Positions 11,471 to 18,891 of a stretch of DNA of 64,000 bases are shown one piece after another. The translations under genes and the position numbers were made by a program. A model generated the notes under the pieces. The model had not been told where the DNA came from, searched no databases, and saw only the letters and a list, made by a program, of their open reading frames with translations. How positions within the stretch are numbered: position 1 is the first letter of the stretch; every line of letters starts with the position of its first letter. The stretch comes from JAMXLJ01 sp036558745 (GTDB taxonomy: Bacteria; Actinomycetota; Acidimicrobiia; IMCC26256; JAMXLJ01). The stretch is from NCBI GenBank assembly GCA_036558745.1, contig DATBEZ010000052.1, forward strand, positions 68,130 to 132,129, read 5' to 3'.

Positions 11471-13399
11471 TCAGTCGTCGTTGGTGATGGTGCCGGTGCC
11501 GCTCGAGAGGTTCGTCGTCGAACCGACGTTGCGGACCCGCAACGTCAACGTCTCGTTGCCCTCGACGGTCGTGTCACCGTTCACCGGCACGCTGACCGTC
11601 TTGATCACGTCGCCGGGGTTGAACGTCACCGTGGTGTCCACCGCGGTGTAGTCGCTCCCCGCCGTCGCGGTCCCGTCCTGGGTCAGCACGTGGTACGTGA
11701 CCGCCGCGCACGTCGAGCACACCGGTGCCGGCAGGTTGACGTTGAACACGAGATCGCGACTTCCGCTGTTGCCCTCGAAGTCGTTCGCGTTGCCGGCCTT
11801 CACCGCGGGTGCCGTCGGGTCGTCGTCGACGATGGTCGCGGTCGAGGTGTCACCTGCGGCCGACACCTGCACCGCGGCGTTGTTCCAGCCGAGGTTCACG
11901 TGGAACGTCTCGTTCGCCTCGTCGACCGTGTCGGACAGGATCGTGACGTGTCCGGTCGCGGTCGTCTGGCCCGGTCCGAAGACAAGGAACGCGCCGAGTC
12001 CCGACGGCGGTGTGTAGTCCGATCCGGCAGTCGCGCTGCCGTCCGACGTGCTGAAGATGACGTAGGCGGTCGTGCCCGTCGTCATCGGGCTCGACAGCAC
12101 CGCGCTGAAGGACGCGACGGGGTTGCCGCTGTTGCTCTCGCCGACCGTGAAGTTGTGGATGCTCACCGTCGGAAGCCCGAACGCGTTCACCAGCACGTAC
12201 ACGTTGCCGAGTTGCACACCGCCGGACCCGACCTTCGGTGACCCGTCCGAGTGGAACAGACCGAAGGAGTCCTCGTCCGGGTTCCCGGTGCTCGAGTCCT
12301 CGTACTGATAGAGGAACGCGGGACCGCTGTAGAACTTGCTCATCCAGGCTTCCATGTAGCCGGGCAGTTGGTTGATGGCCGTGTCGACCGTGTCGCAACC
12401 GTCCATGCCGGAGGTGCACAAGCCGAACTCGGTCGCCCACAACTTCTTCGGATGACCGTTGTTGTTGGCGTCGTTGAAGATCGTGTCGGCGTACTGCATG
12501 CCCTGACCCTGGTTGGGATCAGTGGCTCCGTAGATGTACGGGTGCACGCCGATGACGTCGAAGGTCGTACCGTTCGGATCCACGAACCACAACTGGGCCA
12601 TGAAGTAGGGCGGCGTCTCGTACGTCGAGCTGTTGGCACTCAGGTGCGAGTCGAGGCCCGCGCTCACGATCGTCCAGCTCGAACCGCTGGGCGGTGTGAC
12701 CGAGCGAACGGCGGTGGAGGCCGCCGCCAGCACCTGCTGGCCGTAGATCGCGCCGTTGAGGCCGGCGCCCACGCCGCCACCGGTCGTCGGCCGCCACGGG
12801 ACGTTGTTCGGCTCGTTCAGGAACTCGAACGCGGTGACATGGCCGGTGCTGCCGTTGGTGAGCGTCACGTTCTTGTACCGCTTCACCGCGGTGTTCACGA
12901 ACGCCGACCAGTTCGCCTGCGTCGTCGCGTCCGAGGCCGGCGGGCATCGCGTCGGGTCGGTGCCGGCCGCGGTGCACTGCGAGTCGGCGGCCCACGCCGC
13001 GGTGAAGTTGAACGTGAGGAGCACCTTCATCCCGCGGTCGAGCGCGCCCTGGATCGAACGGTCGAACCACTCGCGATCCGGCTCCCCCGGCGCTGCCGCG
13101 AAGTTGTACGTGTGCACGCCGCCGACCGGCGCGTTGGGCTCGACGCTGTTCCACGCCAGACCGAGGCGGATCCACTTCGCGCCGGTGGCGGCCATCCCGT
13201 CGAGCTCGGCGTTCGCATCGGCGGTGCCGTGGCTCCAGATCTCGCCGTTCTGGATCCCGAAGTTGTCGCCGATGTGGAACGTCGGCTCGGTCGCCGCGGC
13301 CGCCGGTCTCGCGAGCGGGGCCACCAACCCCGCGGTCGCAGCGGCCACGGTGATGATCGAGACGAACAACTGACGGACGCGCGTACGCAGTAGTCGCAC
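11471..13399 (-). CDS. Secreted glycoside hydrolase (clan GH-A type) with two Calx-beta domains
   Basis: Exported enzyme of 642 residues. The first 36 or so form a Sec signal peptide: RLLRTRVR, a hydrophobic core, and ARPAAAA before the mature chain. A TIM-barrel domain follows, with clan GH-A catalytic candidates: the acid/base Glu196 in FLNEPNN and the nucleophile Glu324 in WATEFG. From about residue 415 two Calx-beta repeats carry the GTATAGSDYT-type motif and end in DDD and NDD calcium-binding loops. The GTG start is supported by GGGGGA just upstream. The substrate (cellulose, mannan, xylan or other) cannot be assigned. There is no neighbouring sugar transporter, so it may act on cell-surface or environmental polysaccharide rather than in a catabolic operon. 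Confidence 0.85.
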   Translation of the reverse strand: MRLLRTRVRQLFVSIITVAAATAGLVAPLARPAAAATEPTFHIGDNFGIQNGEIWSHGTADANAELDGMAATGAKWIRLGLAWNSVEPNAPVGGVHTYNFAAAPGEPDREWFDRSIQGALDRGMKVLLTFNFTAAWAADSQCTAAGTDPTRCPPASDATTQANWSAFVNTAVKRYKNVTLTNGSTGHVTAFEFLNEPNNVPWRPTTGGGVGAGLNGAIYGQQVLAAASTAVRSVTPPSGSSWTIVSAGLDSHLSANSSTYETPPYFMAQLWFVDPNGTTFDVIGVHPYIYGATDPNQGQGMQYADTIFNDANNNGHPKKLWATEFGLCTSGMDGCDTVDTAINQLPGYMEAWMSKFYSGPAFLYQYEDSSTGNPDEDSFGLFHSDGSPKVGSGGVQLGNVYVLVNAFGLPTVSIHNFTVGESNSGNPVASFSAVLSSPMTTGTTAYVIFSTSDGSATAGSDYTPPSGLGAFLVFGPGQTTATGHVTILSDTVDEANETFHVNLGWNNAAVQVSAAGDTSTATIVDDDPTAPAVKAGNANDFEGNSGSRDLVFNVNLPAPVCSTCAAVTYHVLTQDGTATAGSDYTAVDTTVTFNPGDVIKTVSVPVNGDTTVEGNETLTLRVRNVGSTTNLSSGTGTITNDD

Positions 13400-13418
13400 A
13401 CTTCCCCCGTTCGTCGCG

Positions 13419-13438
13419 CGGCCCGGCCGTCCGGGCCG
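13419..13438 (-). promoter_or_regulatory. Hairpin in the 5' leader of the glycoside hydrolase gene
   Basis: A perfect 8-bp stem (CGGCCCGG with CCGGGCCG, 4-base loop) lies 20 bases before the GTG start and 8 bases before the GGGGGA ribosome binding site. It could modulate translation. Confidence 0.3.
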
Positions 13439-13532
13439 TACCGGGGCGGAAGCTAACCCCGTGACATTTCGCGCGCCACGGCCTTCACGACTCGTTCAAC
13501 CGCGCGTCGAACGATCGTGCCGCGAGATACAC

Positions 13533-13550
13533 GACACTGACGTCAGTGTC
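13533..13550. promoter_or_regulatory. Perfect 18-bp palindrome, possible TetR-type operator
   Basis: GACACTGACGTCAGTGTC is a perfect 18-bp palindrome with no spacer. It overlaps the ilvC stop codon by two bases and lies 134 bases upstream of the glycoside hydrolase start on the same strand. The gapless dyad suits a dimeric repressor better than an RNA terminator. The regulator is unknown and none is encoded nearby. Confidence 0.5.
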
Positions 13551-14577
13551 AGCCGCCGGAGACGTCCTGCGGGCGCGCGCGGCCGGCACCGATCCACGGC
13601 ATCATCGAGCGCAGACGCTCCCCGACCTCCTCGATCGGGTGCTCCGCGGCCTGACGGCGCAACGCGTTGAACACGGGTCGACCGGCCTGGTTCTCGAGGA
13701 TCCACTCCTTGGCGAAGCGGCCGGTCTGGATCTCGGAGAGGATCTGGCGCATCTCGGCGCGGGTCTCGTCGGTGACGATGCGCGGACCCCGGGTCATGTC
13801 GCCGTACTCCGCGGTGTCGGAGATCGAGTACCGCATGTTGGCGATGCCGCCCTCGTAGATCAGGTCGACGATGAGCTTCACCTCGTGGAGCGTCTCGAAG
13901 TACGCCGACTCGGGCTGGTAGCCCGCGTTCACCAGGGTCTCGAAGCTCGACGTGATGAGCTCCACGAGACCACCGCACAGCACCACCTGCTCACCGAAGA
14001 GATCGGTCTCGGTCTCCTCCTCGAAGGTGGTGTCGAGCACGCCGGCACGCGTCGCGCCGATCCCGCGCGCGTACGCGAGCGCGGTCTGCTTCGCCTTGCC
14101 GGTCTCGTCCGCGTGCACGGCGACCAGCGCGGGCACGCCGCCGCCCTCCTCGAACGTGCGGCGCACGAGGTGACCGGGGCCCTTCGGCGCGATCATCCAG
14201 ACGTCGACGCCCTTCGGAGGCTTGACCTGACCGAAGTGGATGTTGAAGCCGTGCGCGAACGCGAGCGAGTCACGCTCGTTCAGGTTCGGCTCGATGTCGC
14301 GCTCGTACACCGACGCCTGCTCCGTATCGGGAAGCAGGACCATGATGACGTCGGCTTCCTTCACGGCTTCGCCGATCGGCAGGACGCGCAGCCCGGCCGC
14401 CTCGGCCTTGGCCCACGACGACGAGCCGTCGCGCAGCCCGACCCGCACGTCCACGCCCGAATCCTTCAGGTTGAGCGCGTGCGCGTGTCCTTGCGACCCG
14501 TAGCCGAGGACCGCGACCTTGCGTCCGCCGATGAGCGAGGAGTCGGCGTCGTCGTCGTAGTAGATCGTGGCGGGCAT
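13549..14577 (-). CDS. ilvC: Ketol-acid reductoisomerase (class I)
   Basis: Second committed step of valine, leucine and isoleucine synthesis: NADPH-dependent isomeroreduction of acetolactate or acetohydroxybutyrate. The protein has 342 residues, the size of short class I enzymes. The Rossmann nucleotide-binding motif GYGSQGHAHALNLKDSG is near residues 25-41. The knotted C-terminal domain carries metal-binding acidic residues in DLFGEQ and the ETLHE stretch. The start is the ATG at 14577, with AGAGAGGA upstream; the open frame continues upstream but reads through the 3' end of the neighbouring gene. It is the last gene of the ilvB-ilvN cluster, with its own likely promoter at 14612-14617. Confidence 0.97.
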   Translation of the reverse strand: MPATIYYDDDADSSLIGGRKVAVLGYGSQGHAHALNLKDSGVDVRVGLRDGSSSWAKAEAAGLRVLPIGEAVKEADVIMVLLPDTEQASVYERDIEPNLNERDSLAFAHGFNIHFGQVKPPKGVDVWMIAPKGPGHLVRRTFEEGGGVPALVAVHADETGKAKQTALAYARGIGATRAGVLDTTFEEETETDLFGEQVVLCGGLVELITSSFETLVNAGYQPESAYFETLHEVKLIVDLIYEGGIANMRYSISDTAEYGDMTRGPRIVTDETRAEMRQILSEIQTGRFAKEWILENQAGRPVFNALRRQAAEHPIEEVGERLRSMMPWIGAGRARPQDVSGG

Positions 14578-14611
14578 CGCAGGTTCCTCTCTCGGATGGG
14601 CGGTGCGGGCA

Positions 14612-14617
14612 ACGCTA
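14612..14617 (-). promoter_or_regulatory. Putative internal promoter -10 for ilvC
   Basis: TAGCGT on the minus strand lies 34 bases before the ilvC ATG, at the very end of the preceding gene. With the AGAGAGGA ribosome binding site further down it would give ilvC a leadered transcript of its own. Confidence 0.35.
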
Positions 14618-15091
14618 GAGGCGGGATCCACGCAGCGCGGAACCGTTGCGCGGCCGGGACCGGACCGCTCGCAGCGGTGTCGGCGCGGTCGTGCTCCTCC
14701 CGTCCCACGTGTCGTGGAGCGCGCGTACGAACAAATCGGTGTCGGCGCGGGCGACGCGGTGGACGTTGAGCTCGACGACGGTGTCGTCGAGGCGCAACGT
14801 GAGCTTGCCCCAGACCTGACCCGGCTCGTAACGCTCCACCCCGGCCCGCGCGCGCGGCACGGCCACGGCGACTGCACGCGGCGTGCTCCACGGGTTGCAC
14901 CGGACGAGCACGACTCTCCGATCGGTCAGGACGAGGCCGTAGTACGCGGCCAGCGGCCAGGTGAGGAAGTGGAGCCCGGGCGCCCGGCGGGTCTGGCTCG
15001 TCGGGACGACGACCCGGATCTCCTCGCCGGGCTCGAGGTCGGCCAGCACGAAGCCGGCGACCCGCTCCCGTCGCTTGTCCCAATACGCCAT
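14615..15091 (-). CDS. Small PH-like domain protein inside the ilv cluster
   Basis: Conserved-looking hypothetical protein of 158 residues. A beta-rich central part, with LVLTDRRVVLVR followed by hydrophobic strands, resembles bacterial PH-like (bPH) domains, where a TDRR-type strand is typical. Residues about 27-48 contain a moderately hydrophobic patch (FLTWPLAAYYGLVLT) rather than a clear membrane helix. The start is the ATG at 15091, with GGGGAGA about 8 bases upstream; longer versions have no added similarity. It sits between ilvN (41-base gap) and ilvC in the same direction, so co-transcription is likely although no branched-chain role is known. The function is unknown. Confidence 0.7.
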   Translation of the reverse strand: MAYWDKRRERVAGFVLADLEPGEEIRVVVPTSQTRRAPGLHFLTWPLAAYYGLVLTDRRVVLVRCNPWSTPRAVAVAVPRARAGVERYEPGQVWGKLTLRLDDTVVELNVHRVARADTDLFVRALHDTWDGRSTTAPTPLRAVRSRPRNGSALRGSRL

Positions 15092-15132
15092 TGAACGGTC
15101 TCCCCGAGTCCCACCCCGCCCGGTGGCCAACG

Positions 15133-15672
15133 CTACGCGGTCCGGGCCCTCACCGTCCTCAGGCGGTTCGGCTGGCGGCTCAGCCGGGGCAGTGCGATGC
15201 GGCCCGTGCGTTGCAGCTCCACGATCCCGAACGGGGCGAGGAGGTCCGACATCGCCTCCAGCCGGCTCGGCGACCCGGCGACCATGAGGGTCATGGCGTC
15301 GAAGCCGACGTCGACGATGCGGGCCTCGAAGATCGAGGCGAGCTCGGTCACCTGCGAGCGGGTCTCGGGGCCGGCCTTGACGGTCGCGAGCATCAGCTCC
15401 CGCTCGACCCCCTCGTCGGGCCCGAGCTCCACGATCTTGATCACGGGGATGAGCTTGTTGAGCTGCTTCGTGATCTGCTCGATCGGCGAGGACTCCGCGT
15501 CGACGACGACGGTCATGCGACTGAAGCGCTCGTCCTCGGTCGGGCTGACCGCGAGCGAGTAGATGTTGTAGCCGCGACGCGAGAACAGTCCCGCGACGCG
15601 CGAGAGCACGCCGAACTTGTTCTCGACGAGCACGGTCAGGATGTGGTGTCGCGTCTCCTCACGCACGCTCAT
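15133..15672 (-). CDS. ilvN: Acetolactate synthase small (regulatory) subunit
   Basis: Regulatory subunit of acetohydroxyacid synthase, conferring valine feedback inhibition. The N-terminal ACT domain is evident from LVENKFGVLSRVAGLFSRRG and YNIYSLAVSPTED, followed by the usual second ALS-C domain in a 179-residue protein. The ATG at 15672 with GAAGGAG upstream is preferred over the GTG one codon earlier. It lies downstream of ilvB, but the 91-base gap holds a large inverted repeat (15699-15746), so the ratio of the two subunits may be set post-transcriptionally. Confidence 0.96.
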   Translation of the reverse strand: MSVREETRHHILTVLVENKFGVLSRVAGLFSRRGYNIYSLAVSPTEDERFSRMTVVVDAESSPIEQITKQLNKLIPVIKIVELGPDEGVERELMLATVKAGPETRSQVTELASIFEARIVDVGFDAMTLMVAGSPSRLEAMSDLLAPFGIVELQRTGRIALPRLSRQPNRLRTVRARTA

Positions 15673-15698
15673 CACAAGGCTCCTTCGCTGGCATCGCT

Positions 15699-15746
15699 CA
15701 GTTGGGACACGATCCGGTGCTCTGGCACCGGATCGCGTCCCAACTG
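15699..15746. repeat. 48-base inverted repeat between ilvB and ilvN
   Basis: Two 22-base arms (15699-15720 and 15725-15746) are complementary at 21 of 22 positions around a 4-base TCTG loop. The arms begin CAGTTGGGAC and end GTCCCAACTG. There is no uridine tail. It could be an mRNA-stabilising or processing hairpin, an attenuating structure ahead of ilvN, or a REP-like mobile palindrome. A degenerate relative may occur at 46731-46777. Confidence 0.9.
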
Positions 15747-15763
15747 CGGAAGGGCGCGGGGCA

Positions 15764-17485
15764 TCAGTGACCCCCCTCGCCGTACTCGGGGCCGAGGATC
15801 ACGTTGTCGTTCGAGTCGCCCGCGGCCACCATCGGGTAGACCTTCTCGCGGTAGTCGGTGCGGAAGTCGATGACGACGGGACGGTCGTCGATCTCGTTCG
15901 CCTTCTCGATCGTCGGCACGACGTCCTCGGGCGTGTCGACGCGCATCCCCACGCAACCCATGGCCTCGGCCCACTTCACGTAGTCGGGGAGGTCGGGCGA
16001 GAGGTACACCTCGCTGTAGCGCTCCTCGTAGAACAGCTCCTGCCACTGGCGGACCATCCCGAGATACGCGTTGTTGAGGATCGCGATCTTGACCGGGATC
16101 CGTTCCGCGCTCGCGGTGACGAGCTCCTGTGCGGTCATCTGGAAGCAGCCGTCGCCGTCGACCGCCCACACCATGCGCTCGGGCTTGCCGACCTTCGCAC
16201 CGATCGCGGCCGGCACCGCGAAGCCCATGGTGCCGAGCCCGCCCGAGTTGATCCACGTGTACGGATAGTTGAAGTGCCAGTACTGGCTCGTCCACATCTG
16301 GTGCTGCCCGACGCCCGACACGACGATCGCGTCGTCGGGCGTGTTGTCGCGCAACGCCTCGATGCAGAACTGCGGCTTCAAGGTGCCGCCCTCGACCTGG
16401 TCGTACTGGAGCGGGTGGTCGCGCCGCCACTCGTCGATCTGACGGTCCCAGTCCGCGAGATCGGGCTTGCCGTGCTTGCCCTGCTCGGCACGGACCGCCT
16501 TCACGAGCTCCTCGATCACGAGCCGGCAGTCGCCGACGATCGGCACGTCGGGCCGGCGCACCTTGCCGAGCTCCGCGGGGTCGACGTCCACGTGGATCAC
16601 CTTCGCGTCGGGCGCGAACGCGCCGACCTTCCCGGTGACGCGGTCGTCGAAGCGCGACCCGAGCGCGATGAGCAGGTCCGACCGCTGGATCGCGGTGATC
16701 GCGGTGTAGTTGCCGTGCATGCCGGGCATGCCGAGGCACAGCGGATGGTCGTCGGGAAACGCGCCCCGCGCCATCAGCGTCGTCACGACATGCGTGTCGG
16801 TGAGCTCCGCGAGCTCACGCAACGCCTCGGCGGCGCGGGCCTTGAGGATGCCGCCGCCCGCGTAGATCACGGGACGCTTGGCCTGGTTGATGAGGCGCGC
16901 CGCTTCCTTGATCTGCTTCGCGTGGCCCTTCGTGTTGGGCTTGTAACCAGGAAGGTCGACCGAGTCGGGCCAGTACCAGTCCATCGGTGCGTTGGCGACG
17001 TCCTTGGGCACGTCGACGAGCACCGGACCGGGACGGCCCGTCGTCGCGACGTGGAACGCCTCGCGCACGATGCGCGGGATGTCGGTCGGGTCCGTGATGA
17101 GCCAGTTGTGCTTCGTCACCGGCATCGTGATACCGACCGTGTCGGCCTCCTGGAACGCGTCGGTGCCGATCGAGCTGTACGCGACCTGTCCCGTCACGAC
17201 GACGAGCGGGATCGAGTCCATGTACGCGTCGCACAGCGGCGTGACGATGTTGGTGGCAGCCGGGCCGCTCGTGACCATCGCGACACCCGGACGCCCCGTC
17301 GCGTGCGCGTAGCCCTCGGCCATGTGCCCCGCGCCCTGCTCGTGACGCACGAGGACGTGGCGGATCGACGAGTCGATCAGCGGGTCGTAGACGGGCAGGA
17401 TCGCGCCGCCGGGCAGACCGAACATGACCTCGACACCTTCCATCTCGAGGCTCTTGATCAGTGCTTGGGCTCCGGTCAGCTTCAT
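15764..17485 (-). CDS. ilvB: Acetolactate synthase large (catalytic) subunit
   Basis: Thiamine-diphosphate enzyme that condenses pyruvate with pyruvate or 2-ketobutyrate, the first common step of branched-chain amino acid synthesis. At 573 residues it has the standard three-domain layout. The ThDP-activating glutamate lies in VRHEQGAGHMAEGYA near the N-terminus. The ThDP/Mg2+ motif GDGCFQMTAQEL lies in the C-terminal domain with the downstream LNNAYLGMVRQWQ. The ATG at 17485 follows GAGAGG. The 5' leader carries a leader peptide and transcription attenuator (17534-17642). ilvN follows after the inverted repeat. Confidence 0.98.
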   Translation of the reverse strand: MKLTGAQALIKSLEMEGVEVMFGLPGGAILPVYDPLIDSSIRHVLVRHEQGAGHMAEGYAHATGRPGVAMVTSGPAATNIVTPLCDAYMDSIPLVVVTGQVAYSSIGTDAFQEADTVGITMPVTKHNWLITDPTDIPRIVREAFHVATTGRPGPVLVDVPKDVANAPMDWYWPDSVDLPGYKPNTKGHAKQIKEAARLINQAKRPVIYAGGGILKARAAEALRELAELTDTHVVTTLMARGAFPDDHPLCLGMPGMHGNYTAITAIQRSDLLIALGSRFDDRVTGKVGAFAPDAKVIHVDVDPAELGKVRRPDVPIVGDCRLVIEELVKAVRAEQGKHGKPDLADWDRQIDEWRRDHPLQYDQVEGGTLKPQFCIEALRDNTPDDAIVVSGVGQHQMWTSQYWHFNYPYTWINSGGLGTMGFAVPAAIGAKVGKPERMVWAVDGDGCFQMTAQELVTASAERIPVKIAILNNAYLGMVRQWQELFYEERYSEVYLSPDLPDYVKWAEAMGCVGMRVDTPEDVVPTIEKANEIDDRPVVIDFRTDYREKVYPMVAAGDSNDNVILGPEYGEGGH

Positions 17486-17533
17486 GCGGGTGCCTCTCGG
17501 GTTCGGGAGCGGGTCGGGAAAAAAACTGGGCAG

Positions 17534-17559
17534 AAAAAACCCCTCGCGGCTGCGAGGGG
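17534..17559 (-). terminator. Attenuator terminator in the ilvB leader
   Basis: On the minus strand CCCCTCGC pairs perfectly with GCGAGGGG around a 4-base loop (17540-17559) and is followed immediately by six T (17539-17534). This is a textbook intrinsic terminator about 50 bases before the ilvB ATG. A second T run occurs at 17525-17519. Because it precedes the structural gene and follows the leader peptide, it most likely terminates transcription when branched-chain aminoacyl-tRNAs are plentiful. Confidence 0.88.
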
Positions 17560-17565
17560 CGAAAA

Positions 17566-17595
17566 GCGCACGGACGCGTCGGGACGCGGGTGCGC
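17566..17595 (-). promoter_or_regulatory. Pause/1:2 hairpin of the ilv attenuator
   Basis: GCGCAC pairs with GTGCGC as outer stem and GCGT with ACGC as inner stem. The hairpin starts at the last base of the leader-peptide stop codon, where a classical attenuator has its 1:2 pause hairpin. Its 3' arm has CGTGCG, which could pair with CGCA at the base of the terminator stem as an antiterminator; this needs folding to confirm. Confidence 0.65.
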
Positions 17596-17642
17596 TACGT
17601 GAGTACCAGAATTCGGGCGAGCAACGCGGGCGACTCCGTCAT
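17595..17642 (-). CDS. ilv leader peptide (15 residues)
   Basis: The short frame ATG to TAG encodes MTESPALLARILVLT. Four Leu, one Ile and one Val fall within the last nine residues before the final Thr, exactly the composition expected of a branched-chain attenuation peptide. The stop codon abuts a pause hairpin and the terminator follows 36 bases later. A GGGAAG sits just before the ATG, but CAGAAT at 17656-17651 is also close enough for leaderless transcription. Leu, Ile or Val starvation would stall the ribosome here and favour read-through into ilvB. This is inference from architecture. Confidence 0.82.
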   Translation of the reverse strand: MTESPALLARILVLT

Positions 17643-17650
17643 GACTTCCC

Positions 17651-17680
17651 ATTCTGCCAGAAAACGACGTGGTCACGCAA
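17651..17680 (-). promoter_or_regulatory. Putative ilv operon promoter
   Basis: TTGCGT (17680-17675) and CAGAAT (17656-17651) are separated by 18 bases, a reasonable housekeeping sigma promoter. The -10 ends 8 bases before the leader-peptide ATG. Confidence 0.5.
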
Positions 17681-17700
17681 CGCCCGTCCCGGGCCGGCGG

Positions 17701-18885
17701 CTACGCGGGCACGGCCGCCCGGGCACGGGTGGTGTCGAACCACCGGGAGACCCACGGCAACGAGAAGAGCAGATCCCGGTGCCACGACGCGAAGTTGTGC
17801 CCACCGCTGGGATCGATCCGAAGCGTCGTCGGGACGCCGCGGGCACGCAGCAGCTGCGCGGCCAAGCGCGACTGCGCGAGCGACGCCTTCTCGCGGCTCC
17901 CGACGTCGAGGTAGACGCCATACGGCTGACGAATGGGGATCGTCGGCAGGTACGCGCTGGGCGAGTTGAGCAGCAGCGTGGTCTGGTCGTGGCCGAAGAG
18001 GTTCCCGGTGTAGGAGTTCCGCTCCGGTGAGAGGAACCCGGAGTCGGAGACCGCGCCGGAGTACACGTCCTGGTGCCGGAGCGAGAGGTTGAGCCCGCAA
18101 TAGCCGCCGCTCGAGAGACCGCCGATCACACGTCCGGCGCGGTTGGGGATCGTGCGGAAGTGCGTGTCGATGTACGTCACGACGTCGACGGTCAGGTACG
18201 TCTGCACCTGCGGCCCGTTCGGGATGTCCTCGCACTCGGTGTCACGGCCGTAGCCGCCGTTCAGATCGGGGAGCACGACGATGAAGGGCTCGATCGCGTG
18301 CTGCGCGAGCAGGTGGTCCATCGCCACGTCGAGGCGGCCACCGCGCAACCAGTCGATCGAGATGCCCGGTGAGCCGTGGAGCAGGTACAGGACGGGATAG
18401 CGCGTGTCGGCGTGCCCCGGATCGAAGTACTGGGGCGGCAGGTACACGTAGGTGGTGCGCGGCTTGATCGCGGTCACCGAGCCGCCGATCCGGACGCTCA
18501 CGACGACGCCGTGGGTCAGCGGTCGCCGCACGCTCGCGGCGACGGCCGAGTGCGACGATCGCACCGACACGCGGGCGTCGTGAGCCGCAACCGCTCGCGG
18601 CGGCGCCGGTCCGCGTACGAGATCGGGCGACACGTCCCCGGCCATGGCCGAGAACGACGGGATGTACTGGTACTGCCGGTTGAGTCCGACCGCGGTGGTG
18701 AGGATGCCGAAGAGCACGGCGGTGACGATCGCCCAGCCGCGCAACAGCGGCGGGAGCCAGCCTCTCATCACGGGCTGGTGACGCAGACGACGACGGAAGC
18801 GCCACACGTCGAGGGCCGCCCACACCACGAGTGGTGTGAACGTCAACGCGATGAGAACGATGAAGAACCAGCCTGCCAGCAGCAC
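17701..18885 (-). CDS. Membrane-anchored esterase, mycolyltransferase/esterase-D-like alpha/beta hydrolase
   Basis: Predicted extracytoplasmic esterase of 394 residues. Two hydrophobic helices (about residues 2-26 and 48-67) anchor it in the membrane. The rest is a putative-esterase (PF00756-like) alpha/beta hydrolase: YVYLPPQY and PVLYLLHG near the first strand, the nucleophile in GGLSSGGYCG (GxSxG type), and a late histidine in GGHNFASW. This family includes antigen-85-type acyltransferases and feruloyl esterases. The gene lies 6 bases downstream of the MprF-like gene and is surely co-transcribed, suggesting a role in cell-envelope lipid or lipoglycan modification. The substrate is not predictable. 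Confidence 0.82.
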   Translation of the reverse strand: MLLAGWFFIVLIALTFTPLVVWAALDVWRFRRRLRHQPVMRGWLPPLLRGWAIVTAVLFGILTTAVGLNRQYQYIPSFSAMAGDVSPDLVRGPAPPRAVAAHDARVSVRSSHSAVAASVRRPLTHGVVVSVRIGGSVTAIKPRTTYVYLPPQYFDPGHADTRYPVLYLLHGSPGISIDWLRGGRLDVAMDHLLAQHAIEPFIVVLPDLNGGYGRDTECEDIPNGPQVQTYLTVDVVTYIDTHFRTIPNRAGRVIGGLSSGGYCGLNLSLRHQDVYSGAVSDSGFLSPERNSYTGNLFGHDQTTLLLNSPSAYLPTIPIRQPYGVYLDVGSREKASLAQSRLAAQLLRARGVPTTLRIDPSGGHNFASWHRDLLFSLPWVSRWFDTTRARAAVPA

Positions 18886-18891
18886 CGAGAT

